In this document: positions 8,770 through 17,853 of the stretch, one piece after another
Position numbering within the stretch: the stretch's first letter is position 1
Layout: each line of letters begins with the position of its first letter
Assembly: GCA_022013615.1 (NCBI GenBank)
Contig: JAKLQB010000450.1
Location: 1-38,287, forward strand
Direction: 5' to 3'
DNA: 38,287 nucleotides
From: Desulfobacterales bacterium
Lineage (GTDB): Bacteria > Desulfobacterota > DSM-4660 > Desulfatiglandales > Desulfatiglandaceae
The notes under the pieces: model-generated
The model's database searches: none
What the model saw: only the letters and a program-made list of their open reading frames with translations
What the model was told of the DNA's origin: nothing
Made by a program: the position numbers and the translations under genes

Positions 8770-10654
8770 TGATGTCTCAGGACGCAAAATAGCTTTATTC
8801 GTCTCGATTACTGCCTTAACAATGGCGCTATTCCATCTCTATACCTCTGGATTTGGCAGATTTCCGGCATTACAACAAAGATCCATCCATTTGGCCTTTG
8901 CCCTGATTCTAACGTTCTACCTCTATCCCGTACGAAAGAAAGGGTTTCCGAAGAAATGGTCTTCAGGCATAAATATTCTCTCTTCCATGGGGGCGCTCCT
9001 CAGTTGCGGGAATATTGCTTTTGTTATCTATTATGTCCTGCATGAACGTGCCGGCGCGGCAACAAACATCGATATCGTCCTTGGCTTAATATTAATCATC
9101 CTGGTTTTGGATATGACGAGAAGGATAATGGGGTGGGCCTTGCCTATTATCACCCTGGTATTTATTGCATACGGCTTCTTAGGCTCTCACATAAAGCTTC
9201 CATATATTACCCACTCCGGAATGGATATTTCTCGGTTTATTGCCTATACCTATTTGAGCACGGAAGGGCTTTTTACTGTTCCTTTAGGAGTGTCAGCAAC
9301 ATTTATTGCTATTTTCGTTATTTTTGCAGCCTTTTTGGTAAACTCTGGTGTCGGCAAATTTTTTATGGATGCTGCTACTGCTATTGCCGGTGATAAAACA
9401 GGAGGACCGGCTAAGGTGGCAGTTGTTTCAAGCGCCCTTATGGGGTCCGTTTCGGGAAGCGCTGTCGGTAATGTGGTAACAACCGGTTCAGTCACCATCC
9501 CTTTAATGAAAAGAATGGGTTTTCCGGCGATTTTGGCAGCAGGGATTGAAGCCACGGCCTCTACAGGAGGCCAAATAATGCCTCCTCTTATGGGAGCCGC
9601 AGCCTTTATTATAGCCAGTGTGATAGGAGAGCCCTATTTAACCATATGTATTGCAGCCTTCGTTCCTGCGGTACTCTCTTTTCTATCCGTGTACATCATT
9701 GTGCACTTTGAGGCTGAAAGGTATGACATTAAAGGCCTGCCAAAAGAAGACCTTCCCAGGCTTTGGCCGGTATTGAAAAAAAGAGGACATCTCGTTCTCC
9801 CGATAATCGTGCTGGTTACGATGCTTGTAATGGGCTCTACTGCCATGAAAGCAGGCTTCTATTCTATTATTTCCGTGGTCTTTATAAGCGCCTTTCAAAA
9901 GGACACGCGGATGGGAATCAAAAGAATTCTCTTGGCTATGGAGAATGGGGCCAGGGCAGTGCTTCCCATTGCCGCAGCATGTGCCTGTTCTGGCATTGTG
10001 GTCGGTATACTAACACTGACCGGGCTTGGACTGAAAATATCTTACCTCTTGGTTGAACTTGCCCATGGGAGCTTGCCAGCTCTTTTGTTGCTGGCCATGC
10101 TTGCCTCTATTTTACTTGGGATGGGTATAACTACAACGGCAGCCTATTTGCTGGTAGCCATAATAATAGCCCCGGTACTCGTGCGAATGGGTGTGGCGCC
10201 TTTGGCCGCACACATGTTTGTCTTCTACTATGCCGTTATTTCTACAATTACGCCCCCCGTTGCACTGGCGGCTTATGCAGCCGCTGGAATCGCCGAGACT
10301 GACCCTTTTAAGACTGCGCTGGTTGGATTCCGGGTGGGGATCGCCAAGTTTGTGGTGCCTTTCTATATCATTTACACCCCTGATATAATGCTAGTTTCGG
10401 GCAACCCATTAAAGGCAGCAATTGCTATACTTATGGCCTTTTTTGGCATATGGGCCTTGGCGGGAAGTGCGTGCGGTTATGTTTTTAGAGAACTCAGGTT
10501 TTATGAAAGGTTGATTCTTTTCATCTGTATTCCCTTTACCATCCCTAATAAGCCCATTTGGAATATAACAGGGGCAGGAATTATATCGCTTATTACCGTC
10601 TACATATGGCTGACTAAGAAAAAAGCAGATAGGAAAGGATACACTATTGTATGA
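8762..10654 (+). CDS. Fused TRAP transporter permease (4TM/12TM, TAXI type)
   Basis: This is the inner-membrane part of the TAXI importer, in which the small and large TRAP subunits are fused into one 630-residue protein. Membrane segments run along the whole chain. Conserved large-subunit motifs include VSGSAVGNVVTTGSVTIP near 233-250 and EATASTGGQIMPPLMGAAAF near 261-280. A C-terminal stretch GMGITTTAAYLL is also typical. Uptake is driven by a sodium or proton gradient in this family. It overlaps the DUF1850 gene at its start and the hydroxyacyl-CoA dehydrogenase gene at its end (ATGA), so import and catabolism are co-expressed. Confidence 0.94.
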   Translation: MTDDVSGRKIALFVSITALTMALFHLYTSGFGRFPALQQRSIHLAFALILTFYLYPVRKKGFPKKWSSGINILSSMGALLSCGNIAFVIYYVLHERAGAATNIDIVLGLILIILVLDMTRRIMGWALPIITLVFIAYGFLGSHIKLPYITHSGMDISRFIAYTYLSTEGLFTVPLGVSATFIAIFVIFAAFLVNSGVGKFFMDAATAIAGDKTGGPAKVAVVSSALMGSVSGSAVGNVVTTGSVTIPLMKRMGFPAILAAGIEATASTGGQIMPPLMGAAAFIIASVIGEPYLTICIAAFVPAVLSFLSVYIIVHFEAERYDIKGLPKEDLPRLWPVLKKRGHLVLPIIVLVTMLVMGSTAMKAGFYSIISVVFISAFQKDTRMGIKRILLAMENGARAVLPIAAACACSGIVVGILTLTGLGLKISYLLVELAHGSLPALLLLAMLASILLGMGITTTAAYLLVAIIIAPVLVRMGVAPLAAHMFVFYYAVISTITPPVALAAYAAAGIAETDPFKTALVGFRVGIAKFVVPFYIIYTPDIMLVSGNPLKAAIAILMAFFGIWALAGSACGYVFRELRFYERLILFICIPFTIPNKPIWNITGAGIISLITVYIWLTKKKADRKGYTIV

Positions 10655-11595
10655 ATAATGTAACAATTGTTGGTGCGGGAACTATGGGCCACTCTCTGGC
10701 TCAGGTATTTGCTCAAGGTGGGTATCAAGTCTTCTTGAATGATACCTCTCAAAATATTCTCATTCGAGCAAAGAGCTTAATTGAAGCCAACTTGGAAACT
10801 CTTGCCGAAGTTGGTCTTTTCGACTCGAAAGATCATTCTGCTGTAGTCGAGGAGCGAATAACCTATACCACAGACCTTGCTGCTGCTGTAGCTTCATCAA
10901 AGTTGGTTATTGAGGCCATAGTCGAGGATCCGGATGCCAAAAAAGAGCTTTTTTCTGAACTGGATCGACTCTCACCGCCAGAGGCAATATTGGCCAGCAA
11001 TACTTCTTATCTGGATATTTATGAGTTTGTGGAAACCAGACGACCGGGAAAAGTGATCATCACCCACTGGTTTGCCCCACCTCATATTATACCCTTGGTG
11101 GAGATTGTGCCGGGACCGCGTACCAGCCCTGAGACTGTTGGGATAGTCAAGAAGATATTAGATAACCTGGGCAAGCAGACAATTGTGCTTAACAAGTTCC
11201 TTCCCGGTTTTATTGCCAATCGATTGCAGGCAGCCCTCAGCCTTGAGGTCTACCATCTCCTGGACAACGGGTATGCTACTCCGGAGGACATTGACCGGGC
11301 CACAAAGGCAAGCTTTGGCCTGCGCATGCCTATTCTGGGGTTAGTAAAGCGAGTAGATTTCACAGGGTTGGACCTGGCTCAGAAGGCCCTCCGCAACAAG
11401 TCATATGGCCCCCCGCCGGTTAAGGGGCGGTCTGAGGTAGTTGATTTGATGGTTTCTCAAGGAAGGTTGGGGGTAAAAGCCGGCAAAGGCTTTTATGATT
11501 ACGGAGACACACCAATCGAGGAAATCTTAAGGGAAAGAGACTTGAAGCTTCTCAAATTGAGAAGTTTTTTATTTGACCTGGGTGAGCTCGATTGA
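10651..11595 (+). CDS. 3-hydroxyacyl-CoA dehydrogenase family protein
   Basis: This is an NAD-dependent dehydrogenase of the HAD/lambda-crystallin family, which oxidises a 3-hydroxyacyl-CoA or related 3-hydroxy acid. The Rossmann motif GAGTMG is at residues 8-13. Catalytic residues are visible: Ser119 (SNTSY), His139 (THWFAPPH) and Glu151. The usual HFFNPP element is replaced by HWFAPPH, which points to a side branch of the family with a different substrate. Length 314 is normal for the single-function form. The start overlaps the permease stop (ATGA), and the zinc dehydrogenase follows 18 bases on. It probably oxidises the hydroxyl intermediate of the imported acid. Confidence 0.88.
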   Translation: MNNVTIVGAGTMGHSLAQVFAQGGYQVFLNDTSQNILIRAKSLIEANLETLAEVGLFDSKDHSAVVEERITYTTDLAAAVASSKLVIEAIVEDPDAKKELFSELDRLSPPEAILASNTSYLDIYEFVETRRPGKVIITHWFAPPHIIPLVEIVPGPRTSPETVGIVKKILDNLGKQTIVLNKFLPGFIANRLQAALSLEVYHLLDNGYATPEDIDRATKASFGLRMPILGLVKRVDFTGLDLAQKALRNKSYGPPPVKGRSEVVDLMVSQGRLGVKAGKGFYDYGDTPIEEILRERDLKLLKLRSFLFDLGELD

Positions 11596-11613
11596 GCTGC
11601 TGCGGTATTTCTA

Positions 11614-12714
11614 ATGAAAAGAACAAGAGCCATGGTCCTGACCGGGCCGCGTAGATTAAAAATGCAGGAATTTGACCTTCCTGATGTGGGAAAAGAGGAT
11701 GGCATCCTCAAGCTTGAGTTGATTGGTGTTTGCGGATCAGACCCGGGGATCTACAAGGGTAAGACCCGTGGAGCTCCTAGGCCCTATCCTATAATCCTTG
11801 GTCACGAAATAGTTGGCCGCGTGGAAAGGATGGGTCTTTCGGCAAAAAAGAGGCACGGTGTAAAGGAAGGGGATAGGGTCATCATTGAATATGCCTTTGG
11901 ATGCGGTCAATGCCGAGCCTGTATGGCTGGCAGGTACACACTCTGTGAAAGGTTTTATACATATGGATCAATGATATCATGCAAGGAGCCCCCCCATCTT
12001 TTCGGCGCTTATGCAGATTATCTCTACATTCATCCCAGGGCCATGGTGCACAAAATTGGCGAAAGCATCTCTCCTGAAGTGGGCGTCTTAATCAGCGCTG
12101 TCCTGGGCAATGCCATACGCTGGCTCAGCATCATCGGGAATGTCTCAATCGGCCAGACTGTGGCCATTGTTGGACCTGGTCAGCAGGGCCTGGCCGGAGT
12201 TATAGTAGCAAAGGAATCGGGCGCCGGGTCGATCATTGTGGTTGGGCTTTCAAAGGACAAAGAAAGGCTGGGAATGGCACGTCGCTTTGGAGCGGATCTG
12301 GTCATAAATGCGGAAGAGGAAGATCCGGTAACGTTAATTTCCGAGGTAACTAATGGAACTATGGCCGACCTGGTCATGGATGTGAGTGGACACCCAACAG
12401 GCGCTTCCATGGCCTTAGCCCTGGCGGGCACTGGTGGCACAGTTGTCCTTCCGGGTCTTTACGGCCCCGATACAAAAGTTCCGCTCTTGCTTGATAGGGC
12501 GGTCTTAAAGGAGCTGAGATTGCTCGGTGCCTTTTCCCATGATTTTCGAGCGGTTGATGCGGCCATAAAATTGGCGGGTCAAGACAAATACCCATTAGCG
12601 GAAATGATAAGCCACAGGTTTCCCCTGAAACGAGCAGAAGATGCTATAAAGCTTGTGGGAGGTGAGGTAGAAGGGGAAACGCCCTTAAAAGTTGTTCTTG
12701 ACCCCGCATTGTAA
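11614..12714 (+). CDS. Zinc-dependent alcohol dehydrogenase (MDR family)
   Basis: This is a medium-chain dehydrogenase that oxidises an alcohol, polyol or 3-hydroxy compound with NAD(P). Catalytic zinc ligands are Cys40 (GVCGSD) and His64-Glu65 (GHEIVG). The structural zinc set of four cysteines is intact at 97, 100, 103 and 111. The nucleotide site VGPGQQGLAG is at 186-195. Length 366 is usual. It is the last gene of the plus-strand catabolic run and faces the convergent thiolase gene. The exact substrate is unknown; sorbitol/threonine-dehydrogenase-like enzymes share this layout. No strong ribosome site is visible upstream. Confidence 0.9.
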   Translation: MKRTRAMVLTGPRRLKMQEFDLPDVGKEDGILKLELIGVCGSDPGIYKGKTRGAPRPYPIILGHEIVGRVERMGLSAKKRHGVKEGDRVIIEYAFGCGQCRACMAGRYTLCERFYTYGSMISCKEPPHLFGAYADYLYIHPRAMVHKIGESISPEVGVLISAVLGNAIRWLSIIGNVSIGQTVAIVGPGQQGLAGVIVAKESGAGSIIVVGLSKDKERLGMARRFGADLVINAEEEDPVTLISEVTNGTMADLVMDVSGHPTGASMALALAGTGGTVVLPGLYGPDTKVPLLLDRAVLKELRLLGAFSHDFRAVDAAIKLAGQDKYPLAEMISHRFPLKRAEDAIKLVGGEVEGETPLKVVLDPAL

Positions 12715-12844
12715 TAAATCAATTTTCAAATTTGCTGGCTTATTTTGCATTTTGAATATTGAATACCCGCCTGCCATGCCAAGGTGCTTAGGGATGGAGT
12801 AACAATTGCTGCACTAATATCAACATCGACGCGCTATCACGAAT

Positions 12845-12867
12845 CTGCCCAAAGGCATTACGGGCAG
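12845..12867. terminator. Weak hairpin in convergent gap
   Basis: CTGCCC (12845-12850) and GGGCAG (12862-12867) form a 6-bp stem with an 11-base loop between the convergent dehydrogenase and thiolase genes. No T-run follows on either strand, so a terminator role is only possible. The same gap has AATATCGAA/GAATATTGAA-type sequence like the dispersed non-coding repeats of this lineage. Confidence 0.25.
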
Positions 12868-12939
12868 GTCGAACAACGAATATCGAACCGTAGAAGTTTT
12901 TGAAAGGAATAAGGTGGGAATAGAAGCTATTACACTGAA

Positions 12940-14136
12940 TTATTGAGAAATCACCTGCATATTTTCCCAGATCATTGAATAGCCCTGCCCACGACCAACG
13001 CACATGGTCGTCAGCCCATACTTAGCATCAGGATATTCTTTGAAAAGCCCGGCCAAAAAGGCTACCAAACGAGGACCCGATGAGGCCAGGGGGTGGCCAT
13101 AGGCAATGGCACCTCCCCATTTATTAACTTTTGGATCATCCCATTTCATACCAAATCGGTCAATGCAGTAAAGCGCCTGGACAGCGAATGCCTCGTTTAG
13201 CTCGATGATGTCTATATCATCCATAGTCATTCCTGCCTTTTCAAGAACTTTTTTAGTGGCAGGTACCGGCGCTGTCCCCATGATGGTGGGATCCACTGCC
13301 GCCACAGCAGAGGCAATCCATCTCATCTTTGGTCTGATGCCCAGTTGCTCTGCCCTCCTCTTACTCATTAGCAAAACAGCCCCTGCCCCGTCGTTTAGTC
13401 CTGAAGCATTGCCGGCCGTGGCTCTTCCGTTTTCCTTGAATGGTGTCTTAAGCTTTTTCAGGCCTTCCATTGTGGTATCCGGCCTGGGGTGCTGGTCGCG
13501 ATCTGCCACAATCCTGGTTCCGTCAGAAAGTTCCACCTCGACAGGGATGATCATATCTTTCATCTTGCCGGCTTTAATAGCATGATCGGCCTTTCGTTGA
13601 CTCTTAACGGCATAGGCATCTGCCATCTCCCTGGTAAGCTCCGGGAAACGGTCATGAATGTTCTCTGCTGTCATTCCCATGTTAAAGGCCGACGGCCCAC
13701 CCATCACCTCTTCGGATCTTGGGTGAGGATCACGCATAAACCCCATTGGTACGTGCCCCATATGTTCCACACCACCGGCAACAAGGCAGTCAGCCATACC
13801 GCATGCGATGTATGTAACACCATAACCGATGGCCGTAAGGCCTCCTGCGCACATACGGTCTATTGAGCAGCCCGGGATCTCATAGCCCCAGTCAGCAAGC
13901 ATTGTGACCAGTCGGCCAAGGCTACCGCCCTGCTCCTTCATTTGATTGGTCACTCCCCAGATACTGTCTTCAATCATATCCGGACTTACCTTCGGGTTCC
14001 GTTTTATAAGGGCCTTTAGTAAGGGAACCACCAGATCCTCGGCCCTGGTCTTCCAGAAGATCCCTTTTTCGCCAGCCCTTCCAAAGGCCGTTCTAACGGC
14101 GTCAACGACTACCACGTCGTTCAATTCTCTCCGCAT
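12940..14136 (-). CDS. Thiolase (acetyl-CoA acetyltransferase family)
   Basis: It cleaves a 3-ketoacyl-CoA with CoA to acetyl-CoA and a shortened acyl-CoA, or condenses in reverse. All three catalytic residues are at classical positions: Cys96 (RMCAGG, nucleophile), His348 (GHPLASSG) and Cys379 (MCVGRGQG). The loop CVGRGQG has Arg where most thiolases have Gly, a small departure. Length 398 is standard. A ribosome site (AAGGAGT) sits 9 bases before the ATG. It lies just after the DUF1847 gene on the same strand with a 19-base gap, so the two may be co-transcribed. It could end the beta-oxidation routes encoded on both sides. Confidence 0.95.
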   Translation of the reverse strand: MRRELNDVVVVDAVRTAFGRAGEKGIFWKTRAEDLVVPLLKALIKRNPKVSPDMIEDSIWGVTNQMKEQGGSLGRLVTMLADWGYEIPGCSIDRMCAGGLTAIGYGVTYIACGMADCLVAGGVEHMGHVPMGFMRDPHPRSEEVMGGPSAFNMGMTAENIHDRFPELTREMADAYAVKSQRKADHAIKAGKMKDMIIPVEVELSDGTRIVADRDQHPRPDTTMEGLKKLKTPFKENGRATAGNASGLNDGAGAVLLMSKRRAEQLGIRPKMRWIASAVAAVDPTIMGTAPVPATKKVLEKAGMTMDDIDIIELNEAFAVQALYCIDRFGMKWDDPKVNKWGGAIAYGHPLASSGPRLVAFLAGLFKEYPDAKYGLTTMCVGRGQGYSMIWENMQVISQ

Positions 14137-14155
14137 GAATTAACACTCCTTTTTT

Positions 14156-14854
14156 TCAAGCTTCCGGCTTTTTAAGCTTTTGGTAATAGGATTGAGAAAG
14201 ATAAATGGCTGCCAAAGGATTGTGACCAGTTACACGGTCTTTGACTGCCAGAACAGTATTGGGGGCCTCGGCGTATTTAAAAAATAGCGAATCATGCCCC
14301 ACGCAAAGCCCCAACAAGATATTGAACTCGGTTTTTTCATTATTAAGCAACCTGGCCTGGAAGATTGGGTTGCACATGGCTTCATCAGTGCCCTGAAATA
14401 TTTTATCCTTGTCCTCTATGCCGATATTTTCTTTAGAGGTCCTGCCTGCCTTGCAAACCACGGAAACCACTTCAAAACCATGAGCCCTAAAAATTTCATC
14501 TACTACCCTGGCCTCTTTTGCAAGACCTATGCAGAAAACAAATCCCAGGCGTTTGTATCCCATCTTTTTGGCAAACTCACATATCTCTACAATGCGAGTC
14601 TTTGCGGGCTGCATCATATATGGCCGCTGGTGGCGATTGGCATAACATTCAGCCTCCTGCACAGAAGCCTGGTGGGCAAACTCCCATACGCCCTGCGCTT
14701 CGTACTCCGCATTGGCTTTGGCCAGGATATCTTCGCGTGTTAAAGTGGGGCAACCCTTTGAACCAGTTCCTTGTTCTGTATAACAAATTCTCTCATGTAT
14801 TCCCAGCTTGCAGGAGGCACAGGATGGAAGCGAGTTCCGTTTGTTCTTTTTCAT
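14156..14854 (-). CDS. DUF1847 domain protein, putative metal-binding
   Basis: This protein of unknown function resembles the DUF1847 family. Its N-terminus carries a cysteine cluster, Cys12 and Cys15 (CASC), Cys24 and Cys35 (GCP), suited to an iron-sulfur cluster or zinc. The body has the conserved elements KTRIVEICEFAKKMGYKRLG near 84-103 and a later LLGLCVGHDSLF near 181-192. Length 232 is usual. AAGGAGC precedes the ATG. It lies between iorB and the thiolase gene on the same strand, separated from iorB by a 346-base gap, so operon membership with iorAB is uncertain. Redox or sensor roles are plausible but unproven. Confidence 0.8.
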   Translation of the reverse strand: MKKNKRNSLPSCASCKLGIHERICYTEQGTGSKGCPTLTREDILAKANAEYEAQGVWEFAHQASVQEAECYANRHQRPYMMQPAKTRIVEICEFAKKMGYKRLGFVFCIGLAKEARVVDEIFRAHGFEVVSVVCKAGRTSKENIGIEDKDKIFQGTDEAMCNPIFQARLLNNEKTEFNILLGLCVGHDSLFFKYAEAPNTVLAVKDRVTGHNPLAAIYLSQSYYQKLKKPEA

Positions 14855-15200
14855 TAAAAGCTCCTTATTTTTGTCTCTATGTTCTCCACATCTCTGCGTG
14901 ATATTTATTAGTTTTATTCTATCTCACGCCCGCCCGCTCCGCTCCCTAAAGCCCGCAGAGATCGCAGAGTTTTTTTGTTTTTTTAACCAAATAAGTTCTT
15001 TTCTCTGCATGTCTCTGTGTGGAATTATCAGTTGCAAATTTCAGGATTATGGTGGCGTCAATGGCTATGGGAAGTCCCTCGCTGACCGCAACTGGATTTT
15101 ATGTCTAGTTGTTCGATCTTTGAATAAGTGGTACCAAAATAAGGTTCAATGCCTCTATTCGCTTCAAAGGAGAGAGAGCAAACATTTTGATATTGTCTGG
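14855..15200. other. 346-bp gap with degenerate repeat sequence
   Basis: This gap between iorB and the DUF1847 gene holds no convincing coding frame. It contains repeated TCTCTGCGTG (14891-14900), GCAGAGATCGCAGAG (14955-14969) and TCTCTGCATGTCTCTGTGTGG (15002-15022), separated by poly-T and by a GC-rich CGCCCGCCCGCTCCGCTCC block. The arms are inverted relative to each other and could fold back. Such CGCAGAGA-rich non-coding elements recur in many environmental bacterial genomes; that comparison is from memory. Confidence 0.45.
14891..15022. repeat. CGCAGAGA-type dispersed repeat (MITE-like)
   Basis: TCTCTGCG and CGCAGAGA units face each other across about 130 bases, with poly-T flanks. No transposase is present. 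The pattern suggests a non-autonomous or relic intergenic repeat; copy number in the genome is unknown. Confidence 0.4.
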
Positions 15201-15821
15201 TTATTGTCTAACCATCTTAGCGCCCATATCAAAGGCCTTGAGATTGACATCCAGCTTACTGGCAGGCAGAGTGGTTATGATCACCTCCTTGAAGTCTTGC
15301 CGGTCAATGGGGAATTCAAGCATCCTGGATGCTGCCCCTATCATAATGATATTTGCCAATATGGAATTCCCCAGTTTTATTGCCTCATCTGTTGCACTGA
15401 TGAACAAGGCGGTAGATGATAATTCCGCAAGCGTTGCTCTAATCGCTTCTATGGAAGGATAATCCAATTCCCCTGCAATAACACCCACGGGATAGATCGG
15501 ACGTGTATTAGCCAAAACCTTTACTTCCTGATTGCCATAACTCATCAGAACCCTGATCGCCTCCACAGGCTCAAGGGCTACGATGAGATGAGCTTTACCC
15601 TTTGGTATCTGAGGACTCCATGTGGATTTGCCAGAAACCCTGACGTGACTCATTACCGATCCACCCCGCTGAGATGCCCCAAATGTCTCTCCTATAGTAA
15701 CATGGTAACCTTTGCGGACCAGCATATTCGACAATATCTTTGAGCCCAGGACATTTCCCTGTCCCCCCACACCGGTAATGACAATATTATAGGGGTCTTT
15801 TATTAATTGGAGCTTTTCCAT
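15201..15821 (-). CDS. iorB: Indolepyruvate ferredoxin oxidoreductase, beta subunit
   Basis: This is the gamma-domain subunit of the two-part 2-oxoacid:ferredoxin oxidoreductase that turns aryl-pyruvates into aryl-acetyl-CoA, CO2 and reduced ferredoxin. The signature ITGVGGQGNVLGSKILSNML is at residues 14-33, with GASQRGGSVMSHVRV near 48-62. Length 206 is usual. The start lies 3 bases after the iorA stop, so it is the second gene of an iorAB operon. It is cytosolic and oxygen-sensitive in known cases. Activity on indolepyruvate itself is inferred from the family; other aryl-pyruvates are possible. Confidence 0.92.
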   Translation of the reverse strand: MEKLQLIKDPYNIVITGVGGQGNVLGSKILSNMLVRKGYHVTIGETFGASQRGGSVMSHVRVSGKSTWSPQIPKGKAHLIVALEPVEAIRVLMSYGNQEVKVLANTRPIYPVGVIAGELDYPSIEAIRATLAELSSTALFISATDEAIKLGNSILANIIMIGAASRMLEFPIDRQDFKEVIITTLPASKLDVNLKAFDMGAKMVRQ

Positions 15822-15824
15822 GTC

Positions 15825-17762
15825 TCAGGCTGCCTCCTCTATCTTTATTGCCGCCACGGGACAGACATATGAACAAACGCCGCAGCCAACACAAATCACC
15901 TCATCAATCCTGGCCTTTTTTTTCTCTTTATCCCATACAAGACCAGGGCACCTGAATATGCGCGTGCATAAGCGATTGCAACCACAGTTTTCACCAAGAC
16001 ATAGGATTTCATCAACGCTCATATTATAGTTTTTCTTGTGTTTCCTATCCGGACTCAAGGCGCATTCCTGTTTCAGGATCAAGACCTTTACACCCTCTTC
16101 ATCTTCTATAAGCCTGTTAACTGTCTTCCTGGTTTCCTCCAAATCAAAGGGGTCTCTTATCTCCACCCTGGCACCGATGGCCTCACATACCCTGGCAATA
16201 TCAATATCTGGGACCACATCCCCCATTGCATTAATCGCCAGGCCAGGATGGGATTGAAATCCAGTCATGGCCGTACCACTATTATCCAGTACGACAAGCG
16301 TGATATTCGAGTTGTGATGCACTGCATTGATAAGGGCCGGAATGACAGCATGGAAAAACGTGGAATCCCCACAAACTGCCAATACCGGTTGATCCATGCC
16401 AAACTGTGCCAGTTTCCCAAACCCACTAGCGAGTCCTGCCCCCGATCCCATGGCATGCAAGGTTTTGGTGGTGCTGAATCCACAGGGCAAGCGGGCCATG
16501 GCATAACAGCCAATATCACCACAGACAAACCCCTTCCGGTTGTCCATTTGAAGGGCATTATGGATGCTCCAGAAGGATGCACGGTGAGGGCAGCCCGAAC
16601 AAAATGTCCTTTCCCTATCAGGTATTGCAGTAAGAGTCGGCAGTTCGAGCTTTCTTTCATACTCCGGGGACATGGCCATATAATCGATTCCCAGGACTTT
16701 ACTCAGGGCCGATATCACAAGATCAGAGTTCAGCTCTCCAGCCATGGGTATAGTCCCGTCATTCTTGCCATAAAAGGTCTTTACTCCGATTTCCTTAGCC
16801 TGTTCGGCGGCCAGAATCTTCACATTCTCTTCCAGAAAAGGCAGGACCTCCTCCACGATCATTATCTTGTCAGTCGTGAAGAGGTGTCTTGTGAGCAGCT
16901 TCGGCGGCAATGGCCATGTAGTGCCCAACTTCAACAGACCAACCCTGTCTTCAATCCCTAATAAACTAATGGCCTCTATGGAGTAAAGATTCCCTGCACT
17001 ACTGGTAATGATCAGCAGCTCGGGTTTTTCTGGTCCAAGATAGGTATTAAAAGGACTATCTTCAAAGATTTCCCTGGCCTTCTTTATTTTCTCCTGTTGC
17101 AGACTATGCTTATAGCCCACGGGCGTACTCTCAGCCGGACCTACATCCGAGTCAAGCACAGGACCATGGTATTTGAACTCAGCATGCCTTTCAACTTCTG
17201 GAAGTCTACCAAGCCTGACATTCCCGCTGGCATGTGACACACGAGTTACGCTTCGCACAACGACCACGTTTTTGATCTCTTCCGAGAGCTGAAAGGCCCA
17301 TTTGGTCATATCTTTCGCCTCCTGGAAATCTCCCGGCTCCAGAAGTGGAATCTCGAACATCCTGGCAAAATGGCGTGATTCGCCCTCGTTCGAACTGGAT
17401 AAAGCCCCTGGGTCATCACAGGTTACCAGGACCATACCCCCTCTGGTTCCAGAGAGACCAAGATGCAATAAAAAGTCTGATGCCACATTAACTCCATTCT
17501 GTTTCATAGCACACAGAGATCTGAGATTGGCAAAGGACGCTGCGGCAGCAACCTCCAGTGCCACTTTTTCGTTGGTTGACCACTCAATATACAGGTTTCT
17601 TTCTCTGGCTATTCTGGAAAGGCTCTCAATGATTTCTGAAGAAGGGGTACCTGGATATCCACTGGCAACGCTCACCCCTGCCTCTAATGCTCCGCGTGCA
17701 ATGGCCTCATTTCCCATGAGCAAATGTTGAACTTCCTCATTTTGGTCTAATAAATCTGACAT
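15825..17762 (-). CDS. iorA: Indolepyruvate ferredoxin oxidoreductase, alpha subunit
   Basis: This is the catalytic subunit that binds thiamine pyrophosphate and iron-sulfur clusters. Domain order is: N-terminal pyrimidine-binding domain with GYPGTPSSEI (35-44) and Glu65, a middle domain, a pyrophosphate-binding domain with GDSTFF (465-470) and Asn494, and a C-terminal cysteine-rich ferredoxin part. The tail holds CLGENCGCNRLC and CVGCGVCSYVCP, enough for two [4Fe-4S] clusters. Length 645 is full. GGGGGT precedes the ATG. iorB follows by 3 bases. The FrhB-like gene lies about 200 bases upstream on the same strand and may accept or supply the electrons. Confidence 0.94.
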   Translation of the reverse strand: MSDLLDQNEEVQHLLMGNEAIARGALEAGVSVASGYPGTPSSEIIESLSRIARERNLYIEWSTNEKVALEVAAAASFANLRSLCAMKQNGVNVASDFLLHLGLSGTRGGMVLVTCDDPGALSSSNEGESRHFARMFEIPLLEPGDFQEAKDMTKWAFQLSEEIKNVVVVRSVTRVSHASGNVRLGRLPEVERHAEFKYHGPVLDSDVGPAESTPVGYKHSLQQEKIKKAREIFEDSPFNTYLGPEKPELLIITSSAGNLYSIEAISLLGIEDRVGLLKLGTTWPLPPKLLTRHLFTTDKIMIVEEVLPFLEENVKILAAEQAKEIGVKTFYGKNDGTIPMAGELNSDLVISALSKVLGIDYMAMSPEYERKLELPTLTAIPDRERTFCSGCPHRASFWSIHNALQMDNRKGFVCGDIGCYAMARLPCGFSTTKTLHAMGSGAGLASGFGKLAQFGMDQPVLAVCGDSTFFHAVIPALINAVHHNSNITLVVLDNSGTAMTGFQSHPGLAINAMGDVVPDIDIARVCEAIGARVEIRDPFDLEETRKTVNRLIEDEEGVKVLILKQECALSPDRKHKKNYNMSVDEILCLGENCGCNRLCTRIFRCPGLVWDKEKKKARIDEVICVGCGVCSYVCPVAAIKIEEAA

Positions 17763-17853
17763 CTTGACCCCCGTTTCGTATGAAAAGAGTGCCCTACAAT
17801 CTCGAAGTTACAATAAATGTAATAGTTCACCTACAAAAAAGCCTTTAGACAGG

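Noticed and set aside
14808..15419. Plus-strand open frame across the iorB 3' end and the adjacent gap
   Set aside because: Low-complexity hydrophobic start over the repeat-rich gap, overlapping iorB on the other strand, with no recognisable domain.
16038..16961. Long plus-strand open frame (307 codons) inside iorA
   Set aside because: It is antisense to the well-supported iorA gene, has no family motif and no good ribosome site. It is a shadow of iorA codon bias.
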